DNA from: Schistocerca nitens
Lineage: Eukaryota > Arthropoda > Insecta > Orthoptera > Acrididae
NCBI RefSeq assembly: GCF_023898315.1
Contig: NC_064623.1
Coordinates: 17,993,140-18,057,139 of the forward strand
Length of the DNA: 64,000 bases
Direction: 5' to 3'
The position numbers and the translations under genes are program-made. The number at the start of each line of letters is the position of its first letter. Position 1 is the stretch's first letter. A model generated the notes under the pieces. That model searched no databases. It saw only the letters and a list, made by a program, of their open reading frames with translations, and was not told the DNA's origin. Below are positions 11,108 to 21,790 of the stretch, piece by piece.

Positions 11108-11922
11108 GTAGACGTTACATAAGGGGTAGATGACGTAAATTAGATATGTGGGAAACAATAAATCAGGTAAACAGTAAAGTCATTAAAATTAAGTTAGTGC
11201 TGGTATAGTGGCAAATAAGTGCAAAGACACAAGTTGTGTGGGGATAAAATGACCTCTATAAAGTATGTAATTGTTAAAACTTGCGTAACAACAAAACTTA
11301 GAATTAGAGTAAATCACAAGAAGTCAGAACATAAAAAAACTGTTAGAAGATAAAGGAATAAATAAGGTAGCGTCATATTCATCATAAAAATCTATTGTTG
11401 GGTCAGTGTAGTAGGTATCATAAAAAAACTGGTTTCTGGTAGCCAACTAATCATTCGATAATCTACCTTTCTTTGCATTGGCGTGCTTAAGAATTTCTGT
11501 TTCCTCTAAAAGTTTTACTTTGACAGTCAGTTGTAGTCGTGACCATGGAAAGCAGGTATTTTCATAGAGAAATAACGAGGCAAGCGCATCGTCAACAGTT
11601 GACACACACAATTCATTGCAGAATCCTAACTAGTTGTATTATTCCTCATTTACTCTTGTATACTCAATGATGTTTGCTGTATTACCAGACTACTGTACAA
11701 GACAGTCTCTTCAAACGCTTATAGCATTACACCATCATTGGTCCTCAGATTCTCAGAAAAGTAAAAGGGCTGTGTGATAAAACACGTATTAGCCTCGCCC
11801 ACTTTTTCACTGGTTTTATTTTCCTAGCTTGGAAGATAAGGGGGCAATAAATTCCTTCGGCGTTACACTCCTGCTACTCCCCAACCACCACAAGCCGTTA
11901 GCTTAATCCTGCGGCCCTCCGT

Positions 11923-11934
<12 letters not shown>

Positions 11935-11957
<23 letters not shown>
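11935..11957. repeat. CA microsatellite
   Basis: Uninterrupted CA dinucleotide run of about 11-12 units in a C-rich context. Confidence 0.9.
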
Positions 11958-11960
<3 letters not shown>

Positions 11961-12368
11961 TCCACTCTCACTCTTTTCGCCCCTCCCACATTCTTCTCGC
12001 TGTACATCTTGCGCGGCTCACCTGTTATTCCACCCCCACCACTACGTCACAGGTCGCTGGGCCCCCACTTGACTTCTTTCCATCCCTCCCTCCCTCCCTA
12101 GTAGTTTCACCCAGCACTCTCCTACTCTCCCCACCCCTATTAGCCTCTGGCTCTGCCGCCAGAATTTATTTCCCTCTGTTTCCGGCGTTCCCTCTCCATT
12201 TGCTTCTTAATGGCTTTTATTTAACTTCCCCTCCCCCTTTCCCCTACCTTGTTGCTGCCACATTCTGGGAGCGGGAGCCGTGAAACATAGCCCCACTGCT
12301 CCGCAGCTCCTTATGACGATTTCCGTCTAGATTTCACGTACTTTCGCCCGCAGTTTTCAACAGTTACA

Positions 12369-12369
<1 letters not shown>

Positions 12370-12417
<48 letters not shown>
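12370..12417. repeat. CA microsatellite
   Basis: Uninterrupted CA run of about 24 units. Confidence 0.95.
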
Positions 12418-12419
<2 letters not shown>

Positions 12420-13084
12420 CCCTTCTGCACACAGCTGGTTACCACTGACATAAAAGGCAGTTATTGACATGTTAGGTACCTGGTATTGTGGCATTTTCTC
12501 TCGCAGTGATAAATTAGCTGCTGTACATTAATCGTCACTTATTTAGTTAAAGGCGGTATGATGTTGATCAGCTCGTTTATTTCCCTGTAACTTCCACCCC
12601 CTTTTATTACAATAAAGAACTTCTACATGTAATCTGCATCTACATCTCTATTCCAGGCACTAATGTGTGTTGCAACCAGTGAGCTAGAACCATATACCTC
12701 ACTTCGTATTCCCTGCGTGGGTGGAACAGAGGAACAAAATTTGTCAGTTACGTCCGAATCACTCAAATTTTACAGTCGTGTTGTGAGAAAGAATTTAAAG
12801 AAAGTAATATATTCCCCACCTCGAGTTGAAGAGTAGGTTTATCACAGTACCATCCAAATATTATTGATGTTCCAAAATTTGAATATGTGTGTCTTCTTTA
12901 CATTGACGTTTTGAGGAATAGATAAAAAACCACTGTATACGTCAGTGCAAATATCCTACGTCTAATCACGTTGGGAAAGTGTATGTTTAGTTACAGAGTA
13001 CTTACGCTTAGCTGAGAAGCGAGTGCATACGAAATAAGTTATTACAGATAGTTCGCCATATACCTTTGCATGAAAGGATACGGA

Positions 13085-13745
13085 TTCCGTCACATTAGAT
13101 TACATTAGACGTACTTTTGGTTCCACGAGATCTATAGTGGGAAGATCATTCAGAGAGCTAAACATATCAGAAAAACAAGAATACATAACGAATATTTGCA
13201 AAGAAAAACAAGTATGATAATGTACCTTCCACAAATCCCAACTGAAACGGTCCTCATAGATGTGGAACAAGTAAAAAATAAGTATTAAACATATTATCAC
13301 AAAACGCGTAAATTTTCGGTGCAGTGAGATGTATATGACAATTCTGTAACTGTATGTTGCTATGCATCATCAAATACAAATATCATTTTACAACATTTTA
13401 TTTACAGAAATTGCGTTATTGCACTGAATTTGAGTAGAAGTCAGATTGTACTAACAGTCACATTATTTGATATTATTAGTGAAATATACACGTCAATTGG
13501 TTCTACTTAAAATTCGTCAGCAGATTAGGCGTTGACCACCAATAATCCCTTTAGGCTGCTCTTAAGGCGAAGTTTATTGGCAATTAAACTTGTTATGGCT
13601 GCTGGGAAGTTATCGAAACTGTGCGTTCCTGATCAATGGACACCTTTTTGGGCCACACTAAGTGACAGTAAATCTTGGTGAAGATTATTCTTTTATCTAG
13701 TATTGATACCATGAACTGAGCTGTTGGTTTGAAAAAGAGAAACGG
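13085..13745 (-). mobile_element. LINE (family D) C-terminus and 3' UTR
   Basis: Read on minus from 13740: one frame with two stops contains GINTR, NNLHQDL, SVAQKGVH, DNFPAAITSLIANK and LKSSLKGLL. This matches in order the better-kept copy at 16905-17690 (VNTRQKSNLH, LVQKGVQYS, FNKLPQQLKNLSSN, FKSKLKSFL). The lower part, to about 13085 with an ATTAGATTACATTAG tail, is its 3' UTR. The rest of ORF2 is missing. Confidence 0.65.
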
Positions 13746-14642
13746 ACAGCATACATTCCACATTTGCTGACCACCTCGTTGAAAACAGCCGGCAACCCAG
13801 TAGAACAGAAACAGACTTTCAGATCATAAAATATAGTAATCATCCATACCATTATTTAACAACAGAAGAAAAATAACGCGTTCAGAAAACTATCACACAG
13901 GGCAGAAACAGTACTCAGCATTCTAATAGAACTATCGGACAACACAGAAGTAACCCCCCTTCCCCCCCGCGCCCCCCACACATACACGAGTGCGCACATT
14001 GACGTAAAATCAAAACAAAACAGTGAACAAATGACAGTCATAAGCGCATCATAAACGTAAATTTGTGCAGTGAAACGCCTGTCCAAGCCGCAGCAACATA
14101 CCAAGATACAACACTTGAAAATGAGCGCGAGAAAACGTAAGTAAAGACTGTCAAAATACGAAGCATAATCCATGAATAACAAACAACACCAAATAGTTAT
14201 CTATAGCAAAGCTTCACAAATTTTCACAGATATCCGCAGGTCAGTCCAATTGCACAAAAGCGATAAAAACACGTTTTGCACACGTGAACAGACTTGTCAC
14301 AGCTCAGGACTAGCCAGATATTACAATGACAAAGCCAAAAACGTGCATATGCCACGATCTTTCTCCGAACATACATTTAAATCTTAGATTATGAACAAAA
14401 TCAATGCAGACGACATCCTAACATCCATCACGTTTGCAGATCGCATGGTGTACTAATGTAGGCCTGTGCTTGACTCTGGTTGGTAGCCACAGGACATATA
14501 CAACGTAAAATATAAGGTAACTTGCGTATATAATTTAAATAACAACAAAATTAGGCTTCACGTATTTCCTAACCTAAACACATTCTGTATTAAAAAAAAA
14601 AGGCCACTGAGTATGTCACAACTATAGTGAAACATGTTCGAG
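13746..14642. other. Unassigned DNA
   Basis: No gene supported. A minus frame at 13856-14182 is rich in Cys and hydrophobic residues but shows no known motif; it overlaps a C-rich tract at 13955-13980. Confidence 0.35.
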
Positions 14643-14654
14643 TGTTAAAGCAAA

Positions 14655-14850
14655 GTCCGCAGCTCGTGGTCGTGCGGTAGCGTTCTCGCTTCCCACGCCC
14701 GGGTTCGATTCCCGGCGGGGTCAGGGATTTGCTCTGCCTCGTGATGACTGGGTGTTGTGTGCTGTCCTTAGGTTAGTTAGGTTTAAGTAGTTCTAAGTTC
14801 TAGGGGACTGATGACCATGGATGTTAAGTCCCATAGTGCTCAGAGCCATT
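14655..14850 (+). mobile_element. SINE family 1b, tRNA-Gly-like head, 12-bp TSD
   Basis: Head with A-box-like CGTGCGGTAGCGTTCTCGC and B-box-like GGGTTCGATTCCCGG, a Gly-type anticodon region (CTTCCCACG), then the body shared by all family 1 SINEs (TCCTTAGGTTAGTTAGGTTT, AGTTCTAGGGGACTGATGAC, ending CATAGTGCTCAGAGCCATT). Target duplication TGTTAAAGCAAA is perfect at 14643-14654 and 14851-14862. Non-coding, transcribed by Pol III if active. Confidence 0.93.
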
Positions 14851-14862
14851 TGTTAAAGCAAA

Positions 14863-15234
14863 ACAATAATTTGTCTACTCGCAAGAAGGCGGACCCAACT
14901 TAATTCATTATTACATATTTTTACATTTGTATATCAGCAATTACCGATCCTGTGGTACCCAGATAACTGTTCGTTGATGATATACAGAAGAATGTAGATA
15001 GCAGAGTCCTGGCAGATGCCGTGTTTCTTGACTTCAGAAAACTTTAATACAATTTCTCTCCGTCGCTTGGTAAGAAAAAAAAAAAAAAAAAACTCATCAT
15101 CTTGAGTCTAAGTTTGGTAACCCGAGAAGATTTCACCAATAAAATTCTAGGAGAAACCTGCTCTTTCATATTAGCATTATAGATCTTGTAAGAAAAGTAC
15201 CTTATTCCATCTTTCAGCCCTTCCATTGCGGTGA
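14863..15234. other. Unassigned DNA with a poly-A run
   Basis: No gene. An A run at about 15075-15092 gives a spurious poly-Phe frame on minus. Confidence 0.4.
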
Positions 15235-15945
15235 ATCACACACTCTTTCTAACGCACCTGGCTCAATTCGTATTTCGTCACATGCGTTGGTCACAAGCTG
15301 CTGTAACGTCTGCACATTGGTAACGGGTTCGGCATCCAGATATGCTTTTTAAATGGCCACACAACCAAAAAGCCAATGGATTGCCGTTCAGTCAACCGGC
15401 ACGCCATGCTACTGCATCTCATCGGCCAATCCGTCGTGCACAAACGCTGCAGTGAGGTACCCTCGCACTATAAGATGGTGCCAAGTCATGTATTCACTAC
15501 AGTCGTTGTCTTTTCTGCAAGAATAACTTTCACCAATACTGCTAAGAGTTCATTAGTACAGTATATGGCCCTATGATTGTGTCAACGACAATTTCTGCCA
15601 ATGCACCTGAAATTGAAGCGACCCTGTTGCCTAACCTCCATGAACGCTTGACGACTTGCATCTGCCCACACGCGTGTATTGTGGTAATTCACTGGTGGTC
15701 TCCCTTGCAACCGTGCGTCGCAACGCCTGCAAGCAAGGCTTCCCTCCAGCAACGGTGGTTGAGCAGGACAGCCTAAGCGCCAGGCGGAGAATGTCGATCA
15801 GGAAATTCTTGTGGCCTACTACAGAGGTCTCTAGCAGAGCGGGAACTGTGTTCCACGGCAAGCATCACGCGGAACAAGTAGCACCACGATATAAGTCATG
15901 CTGCGGGGCTTAACCAGCAGAGTTCCAGGGAGGGCAAGTAGGAAT
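15235..15945 (-). pseudogene. Mariner/IS630-like transposase fossil, copy 1
   Basis: Two blocks are recognisable on minus. Upstream (about 15760-15550): RRCDARLQGRPPVNYHNTRVWADA with VVDTIIGPYTVLMN (the WADExx...VWxGIVGDxxIGP region of mariner-like DDE enzymes), clearer in the second copy at 21255-21790. Downstream (about 15350-15240): LFGCVAI.KAYLDAEPVTNV with NACDEIRIEPGALERV, the C-terminal region. Catalytic blocks are not preserved. Confidence 0.55.
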
Positions 15946-15951
15946 TGCAGC

Positions 15952-16074
15952 CGCGCGAGGTAGCCGTGCGGTCAGAAGCGCCTTGCCACGGTTCGTGCGG
16001 CTCCCCCCGTCGGAGTTGTAAGCCTAGGGACCGATGACCTCAGAAGTTTGGTCCCATAGGAATTTACAACAAAT
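15952..16074 (+). mobile_element. SINE family 2, internally deleted
   Basis: Starts GCCGCGCGAGGTAGCCGTGC (A-box region), keeps CGGCTCCCCCCGTCGGAG, then jumps to TAAGCCTAGGGACCGATGAC and ends GGTCCCATAGGAATTTAC. The B box and the first half of the body are missing. Confidence 0.8.
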
Positions 16075-16385
16075 TTCCAAAATTTTTTGGAATCGCAGTT
16101 CCTGCCACAGTCGTAGTTGAAGCTCCATTTCACAGTAGATCACCTGTCCAAATCAGGAACTGCCACGCCCGTGAACGACGAGACGTGGGAAAAACTGATC
16201 AAAAGGCAGTGACGGAGGAGGCTCTTTGGCAGAAAAGGACGTTGTGTTTACCGGTTTAGACGTAGTCCCTGAACGGGGCTGGCACTGTCTACGAGTATTG
16301 TACAACCATGGGGAATGTTTGCGTTATTAAAGAAATGACTGTTTTAGTATTCGAATTTGTAGTCATTTCCTTAGTTGTGCTTTAT
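16075..16385. other. Unassigned DNA
   Basis: No gene or repeat recognised. Confidence 0.4.
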
Positions 16386-16396
16386 AGGTATGAATA

Positions 16397-16613
16397 AAAA
16401 AATGGTTCAAATGGCTCTGAGCACTATGGGACTTAACATCTATGGTCATCAGTCCCCTAGAACTTAGAACTACTTAAACCTAACTAACCTAAGGACATCA
16501 CACAACACCCAGGCATCATGAGGCAGAGAAAATCCCTGACCCCGCCGGGAATCGAACCCGGGAACCCGGACGTGGGAAGCGAGAACGCTACCGCACGACC
16601 ACGAGATGCGGGC
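16397..16613 (-). mobile_element. SINE family 1b, tRNA-Gly-like head, 11-bp TSD
   Basis: Full-length on minus: head with GGTAGCGTTCTCGCTTCCCA and CCGGGTTCGATTCCCGGC, then the family 1 body. Target duplication AGGTATGAATA is perfect at 16386-16396 and 16614-16624, with a short A run at the 3' end. Confidence 0.95.
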
Positions 16614-16904
16614 AGGTATGAATACCTGAAGTGTGGTTAGCAATAGCGATTCTGTTCACCGTGACATATCAGCAGCACCCCATGTACTGCTTTACAATTG
16701 CTAAGGAGCACAGACATTGTTGGTCAGGAATAATCACAGCCAATAATGTACTACCTGAAACACAGTATATACGTAAGAGACATGGAGTGGAATACTTATA
16801 ACGAAAAATGGCACCGATTTCACCACTGGCGGAAGAGGGTAACAGAGAAAAATGACGTTCGTGTTTGACACAGTGCGGACTGCCAACACAGAGGTAGATA
16901 TTAC

Positions 16905-17690
16905 TCTTATTATTTTATTTATTTATTTATTGTTCCGTGGGACCAAATTAAGGAGAAATCTCCATGGTCATGGAATGAGTCAGTACATGAAATTATAACA
17001 CGATAGTAGAAAAAGATAAAATGAAATAAAAGAAACTTATTCAGGCGACAAGTCGTAACTTTAAATAAAGAAAATCAACAATGCAACACTGGAATTTGCT
17101 TAATTTTTCAGCTCTTCCAGGAGCTCCTCGACAGAATAGAAGGAGTGAGCCATGAGGAAACTCTTCAGTTTAGACTTAAAAGCGTTTGGGTTACTGCTAA
17201 GATTTTTGAGTTGTTGTGGTAGCTTGTTGAAAATGGATGCAGCAGAATACTGCACTCCTTTCTGCACAAGAGTCAAGATAGTGCATTCCACATGCAGATT
17301 TGATTTCTGCCTAGTATTAACTGAGTGAACGCTGCTAATTCTTGGAAATAAGCTAGTATTGCTAACAACAAACGACATTAAAGGAAACATATACTGTGAG
17401 GGCAATGTCAGAATTCCCAGACTATTGAATAAGGGTCGACAAGAGGTTCTCGAACTTACACCACATATAGCTCGAACAGCCCGTTTTTGAGCCAAAATAC
17501 CCTTTTCGAATCAAAAGAATTACCCCAAAAAATAATACCATACGACATAAGCGTATGAAAATATGTGAAGTAGACTACTTTTCGTGTTGAACTGTCACTT
17601 ATTTCAGATACTGTTCGCATGGTAAATAAAACAGCATTTAGTTTCTGAACAAGATGCTGAACATGGGCTTTCCACAACAGCTCAGCAAGT
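16905..17690 (-). mobile_element. LINE (family D), RT C-terminus to 3' tail
   Basis: Minus frames 17677-17456 and 17495-17100 are the end of a non-LTR ORF2: WKAHVQHLVQKLN (W..HI..L..KLN), FTYFHTLMSYGIIFWG (YFA...L.YGI.FWG), then QKRAVRAICGVSSRTSCRPL and the LPSQYMF/VNTRQKSNLH region, ending SVEELLEELKN. A single shift at about 17480 splits the two. The 3' UTR ends in a TTTA tandem at 16912-16930. Upstream RT catalytic motifs are absent. Confidence 0.85.
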
Positions 17691-17699
17691 AATATGCCC

Positions 17700-18690
17700 T
17701 ACTCGGTCACTGCTGCTCATTTTACACCTGTTATTCGTACCGGCTGCCAAACTGCAGAGAAGTCTTAGGGGGATACGGTCCAACTTCTCTCTCAAGGCGG
17801 TTTGCAGTTCTTGCACGGTTCAGAGAAATGGTATTCGTTGCGAAACACCTCTGCCAAGAGCATCACAGGTATGCTGTATAGCGTTTAGGTCGGGGTGGAG
17901 AACACAGGCCATTCCTTATGTTCAATTTCTTTACTTTCCACTGTGTACGACACCTCAGTGGTCCTGTGTGTGTGGTCTCTGTCGTCCAAAACAGGACTCT
18001 GGACCACTATTTCTGATTGTAACCAACACGCTCCCTACCCGAACGAACTCTTACTCGACGATACCGTGGTTAAGGTAGAATGCGTTTAACAGACTACCGA
18101 GCGTAAAAACAAGCCTCATTTAATCGCCGCAGAATGGTTCTGGCAGAGACACGTGTATTGGTAGCAGTCGCAAGGTCTGCGGCGAGCTGCCTAGGAGTGA
18201 TACGTTTGTTCCTCTTCGCCACTGTGGCTACGTATCGATCCGCTTGCCGTGTGTTGGTCCGTTTTACGACCATCGGCATTCCGGCTGTTCCATCTTCAGC
18301 GACCTTTTTCAATCTCAAGATGACACTTTTGAACATGCCCATAACTGTGACCAGAACAGTGACACTTTGATCGGCTTCGAATCGCCCAGCTACTTGTTCA
18401 GGATCCCAAGCACTCAAATGATATCTTCATACTTGTTATCGTACGGAATGGAATGTCGCAGTAATAGGTTCCACAGCAATCTGTTTCAAAGACAGTGCTG
18501 CATGAACTGTGGAATGCGTCCAGGGCGTTGGTGCACAGGATTCGCTGCAGTCAGCGTGCCCCGTCCCGTACATTTCCTTTTACTGTCATTGGTCCGGTGT
18601 TTCATAGCGACTGGCAGCTGTTTCTTAGTGTCAGTTCTTTCTCAGCAATTGTCAAGCACTGCAGGTATGAATGCCTGATACTGTCGGTTG
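17700..18690 (-). pseudogene. Tc1-like transposase fossil, family 3
   Basis: N-terminal HTH block at 18417-18094 on minus: EQVAGRFEADQSVTVLVTVM, LRLKKVAEDG, DRYVATVAKRNKRITPRQLA, SARTILRRLNE. The C-terminal block lies near 17900-17750: LHPDLNAIQHTCDALGRGVS, where the catalytic Glu of the SPDLNPIEHxW motif is Gln, then RIPFL.TVQELQTALREKLDRIP. The middle (about 17900-18090) is too decayed to place both Asp residues. Reading toward 18690 gives a leader-like stretch. Confidence 0.75.
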
Positions 18691-18976
18691 GGAATAGCGG
18701 CTCTGTTCAAACTTACATATCAGCAGTACCTCAAATTTTGTTGTTAACGAGACAGTGAACTTAACAACAGCATCTCTTTTGAATTCAGCCTCATCTGTAA
18801 ATGAAATGCAGCGCGTGAATTGCGGATCTTCACGACTAAAACGGCGCATATCTCAACAGTTATTGGTTTCTGGACGTACAATTACAGGCATTTTTTTTAT
18901 AATGAAATTACAATGAAATCACTACGCTTAGCTGCAGACAGGCGTTCATATACGTCAACGCCAACAGTCGAAAATG

Positions 18977-19050
18977 TGTGCCCCGACCAGGACTGGAACC
19001 CGGGATCGCCTGCTCACATGGCAGACGCTCTATCCATTTGAGCCACCGAG
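18977..19050 (-). tRNA. tRNA-Thr-like sequence in left arm (pseudo)
   Basis: D-arm GGCTCAAATGGATAGAGC, anticodon arm TCTGC-CATGTGA-GCAGG (UGU), and a T-arm close to CCGGGTTCCAGTCCTGG followed by TCGGGGCACA. The sequence before the D-arm does not pair with TCGGGGC, so the acceptor stem is not that of a working tRNA. Part of a mobile element, not a host tRNA gene. Confidence 0.7.
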
Positions 19051-19165
19051 GGCACAGAGCATAGTGCGACTACAGGGATTTATCCCTTGCACGCTCCCCG
19101 TGAGACCCACATTCCCTATTTAATGCCGGAGAGAAGTCCCTGCAGTCGCACTATCCTCTGTGTCC

Positions 19166-19239
19166 TCGGTGGCTCAAATGGATAGAACGTCTGTCATATA
19201 AGCAGGCGATCCCGAGTTCAAGTCGCGGTCGGGGCACAC
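19166..19239 (+). tRNA. tRNA-Thr-like sequence in right arm (pseudo)
   Basis: Inverted partner of 18977-19050, more decayed: the anticodon arm reads TCTGTCATATAAGCAGG and the T-arm CCGAGTTCAAGTCGCGG. Non-functional. Confidence 0.65.
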
Positions 19240-19361
19240 ATTTTCGACTGTCCCCGTTGACGTATATCAACGCCTGTCTCCAGCTAAGCGTAGTGATTTC
19301 ACTGCAATTTCATTAAAAAAAATATATTAAAAAAATTAAAAAAAATAGTTGCATGGTCACC

Positions 19362-19407
19362 GATGGTATCTGTTCTTTCGGACAAGTCCGAAAGAACAGA
19401 TACCATC
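19362..19407. repeat. Perfect 46-bp hairpin
   Basis: Two 22-nt arms beginning GATGGTATCTG and ending GTCCGAAAG.. on the partner strand, with an AA centre; every arm base pairs. It forms the 3' end of the palindromic tRNA-Thr-like element, just before the target duplication. Confidence 0.9.
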
Positions 19408-19527
19408 TTCGTATATATACAGGCATTTTTCTTCTAATTTTGATCGATCCATATTTTTATAACACTATGTATTTTTTTAGGGCACCGTTGATAGCATCAA
19501 TGATTGTATATCGAATATAATTTGTGA

Positions 19528-19713
19528 GCCGGCCGCAGTGGCCGTGCGGTTCTAGGTGCTACAGTCTGGAACCGAGCGACCGCTACGGTCGCAGGTTCGA
19601 ATCCTGCCTCGGGCATGGATGTATGTGATGTCCTTAGTTTAGTTAGGTTTGAATAGTTCTAAGTTCTAGGCGACTGATGACCTCAGAAGTTAAGTCGCAT
19701 AGTGCTCAGAGCC
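19528..19713 (+). mobile_element. SINE family 1a, full length, 11-bp TSD
   Basis: Head GCCGGCCGCAGTGGCCGTGC with B box GGTTCGAATCC, then the family 1 body. Flanks ATAATTTGTGA (19517-19527) and ATAATTTATGA (19714-19724) form an 11-bp duplication with one change. Confidence 0.93.
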
Positions 19714-19724
19714 ATAATTTATGA

Positions 19725-20065
19725 CGCACAAGGAGGAGTCAGGCCATGAAGGGAAAATTACTGTGGCTCGAGTGTCTCAAAAAAGACGTTGTGTCATTCT
19801 GTGGCAGCTTGCAGTAACTGAGTAACTGACCTCTGTTCATGTAAACGAAACAGGAATGACGTGCGTGTAAGGCAGCTACTGGTACTGTAAGGCATCTACT
19901 GGTACGACGGAAGGAAGCTGTACGTGCAGTTTTGCGGAAAGTCGTATAGATGTCAACAAAGCATATAGCGCCAGCAGGGTAATGCTCATATAAGCCAACA
20001 TGGCGGCATTCCGTCCCGAAAACGTACTTATAATGACTCACCCAATAATGATGTTTATTGTCATT
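19725..20065. other. Unassigned DNA
   Basis: No gene supported. Contains an imperfect tandem near 19871-19902 (GGCAKCTACTGGTAC twice). Confidence 0.45.
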
Positions 20066-20078
20066 GCTTGTAATGTAA

Positions 20079-20275
20079 TGGTTCAAATGGCTCTGAGCAG
20101 TATGGGACTTAACATCTGTGGTCATCAGTCCCCTAGAACTTAGAACTACTTAAACCTAACTAACCTAAGGACATCACACACATCCATGCCAGAGGCAGGA
20201 TTCAAACCTGCGACCATAGCGGTCACGCGGTTCCAGACTGAAGCGCCTAGAACCGCACGGCCACACCGGCCGGAC
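20079..20275 (-). mobile_element. SINE family 1a, full length, 13-bp TSD
   Basis: Minus-strand SINE with head ending in CCGGCCGG at the right and body GCTCTGAGCAGTATGGGAC at the left. Target duplication GCTTGTAATGTAA is perfect at 20066-20078 and 20276-20288. Confidence 0.95.
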
Positions 20276-20288
20276 GCTTGTAATGTAA

Positions 20289-21045
20289 AAATAGACTAAA
20301 ATTTTAATATGACACTGTCCTTCAACGTTTAAAGTCGTGATTACTGCGAGTATACAGGCATTCGCGGTCCAGAGGTAGCAACGCTGCCAGTTCTTGAACG
20401 AGAATTAATTACCGGAAACTTGCGAGAGCAACGCATTCAGTCAAAGAATTTCTTCTCTGCCCCATAAGTTGCTAGCACTAACTCAACAATCACATGCCTT
20501 AACTTCTTTGTTGTTTTTGTACGCTAGCTGTGTCGGTTCGGTCGCAGCGCTTTGAAAGCGTTTCATTACGGGAGCCCCGTTGCATGTATACAGCAAGGAA
20601 GCAGTCAGCAAGTGTTTCATTTTCTGTGCTTGAAGAGACTAAAGTTGCGGGGATTGTTCACAGAATGAAACTGCAGCACGGTTACAACCGTCACAGTGGA
20701 ACAGAAAATTCACTAGTGGTTAAACAGCTTTAAAAGTGGGTGTGTAAATGTCTGTGATCACAAAGCCTTCTACTACTTTCTAGTACCTCGTCCACTCCCA
20801 AAACTGAGAGGAGCTTCCAAACGGATGAGTGGATCATTTGTGAGGATGATCGTGTCGGAATTGATTGACATAGCGCACGAGCCGGAGTTACATCACGGTT
20901 AAACATTTGCAACGGAAAACGAATCTCCAAACTTCGCCGCCTGGTGTAAAAGGTAAAGTACCCAGGTACCCAGAAGGGGTGGGGGCAGAAAAGAAATGAA
21001 AACTAATGGGTTGAGAAGTTATTTGATCATTTTCAGTGCCTGCAA
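20289..21045. other. Unassigned DNA
   Basis: No supported gene. The plus frame at 20530-20733 (VLEETKVAGIVHRMKLQHGY) weakly recalls the N-terminal region of IS630-like transposases, which is not enough to call. Confidence 0.35.
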
Positions 21046-21049
21046 AATC

Positions 21050-21250
21050 GAGTCAGATTTACAAAGAAAGCTGTATGAGCCCACTTTACCCCCTGCGGCC
21101 AGGATGCACGCACTGATTCGGTTGGAAACTGTGTCACGAGGCCGTTGTATCCTATCCTGAGCAATGCTGGCCCACAACTGTTGTAGCTGGTCCTCGATGT
21201 ACTGGATACTGCCACTGGAGTTGACGTCCAAGCTCAATCCGTCGTCCACA
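21050..21250 (-). pseudogene. Tc1-like transposase extreme C-terminus
   Basis: Within the minus frame 21312-21019: YIEDQLQQLWASIAQDRIQR, PRDTVSNRISACILAAGGK, matching the conserved Tc1 ending (LxxxWxxIPQxxIxxLxxSMPRRxxAVIxAxGG). Only this terminal block survives. Confidence 0.6.
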
Positions 21251-21254
21251 ACGC

Positions 21255-21790
21255 TGCAGTGAGGTAGTCTCGCACGATTTATAGAATATAAGATGAGGTG
21301 GTGCCAAGTCATGTATAAACTACAGTCGTTGTCTTTTCTGCAACGATAACTTTCACCAACACTGCTAATAGTTCATTAGTACAGTGTATGGCCCTATGAT
21401 TGTGTCAACGACAATTTCTGCTAATACACTGAAACTGAAGCTACCCTGTTGCCTAACCTCCATGAACACTCGACGACTTGCATCTGCCCACACGCATGTA
21501 TTGTGGTAATTCATTGGTGGTCTCCCTTGCAACCGCGCGTCGCAACGCCTGCAAGCTAGGCTTCCCTCTAGCAACGGTGGTGGAGCAGGACAGCCTATAT
21601 ACCAGGCGGAGCAAGTCGTCCAGGAAATTCTTGTGGCCTACTACAGAGGTCTCTAGCAGAGCGGGAACTGTGTTCAACGGCAAGCATCACGTGGAACAAG
21701 TAGCACCACGATATAAGCCATGCTGCGGAACTTAACCAGTAGAGTTCCAGGGAGGGCAAGTAGGAATTCCAGCAGCGCGAGATAGCCAAG
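21255..21790 (-). pseudogene. Mariner/IS630-like transposase fossil, copy 2
   Basis: Closely similar to 15440-15940 over about 500 bp. On minus the frame 21574-21365 reads LACRRCDARLQGRPPMNYHN, CVWADASRR, VLAEIVVDTIIGPYTVL, the central block of mariner-like DDE enzymes (hNxHxWADE...VWxGIVGDxxIGP). A second frame, 21683-21453, is also open in both copies but has no recognised motif. Terminal repeats not found. Confidence 0.55.

Larger units (their letters stand above)
11108..13084. other. Unassigned DNA with microsatellites and a pyrimidine-rich block
   Basis: About 2 kb without a gene. From 11870 to 12300 it is C/T-rich with two CA microsatellites (listed separately). Around 12625-12660 there is CTGCATCTACATCTCTATT, resembling the complement of LINE family A tails, too short to call. 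Confidence 0.4.
18896..19417. mobile_element. Palindromic tRNA-Thr-like element, 13-bp TSD
   Basis: A complete inserted unit of 522 bp. Direct repeats TACAGGCATTTTT lie at 18883-18895 and 19418-19430. Inside, two arms are inverted copies of one another (18900-19050 against 19166-19316), each carrying a tRNA-Thr-like sequence pointing toward the flank. After the right arm come an A-rich stretch and a perfect 46-bp hairpin (19362-19407). A duplication of this length is what LINE-machinery insertion leaves, not Tc1/mariner. No coding sequence. Confidence 0.88.

Noticed and set aside
11928..12420. CRISPR-like array
   Set aside because: The repeats are simple dinucleotides without unique spacers, and the genome is eukaryotic.
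13856..14182. 108-aa minus frame rich in Cys and Phe
   Set aside because: Composition follows a C-rich tract and AT-rich flank; no signal peptide or spaced Cys pattern that would support a secreted protein.
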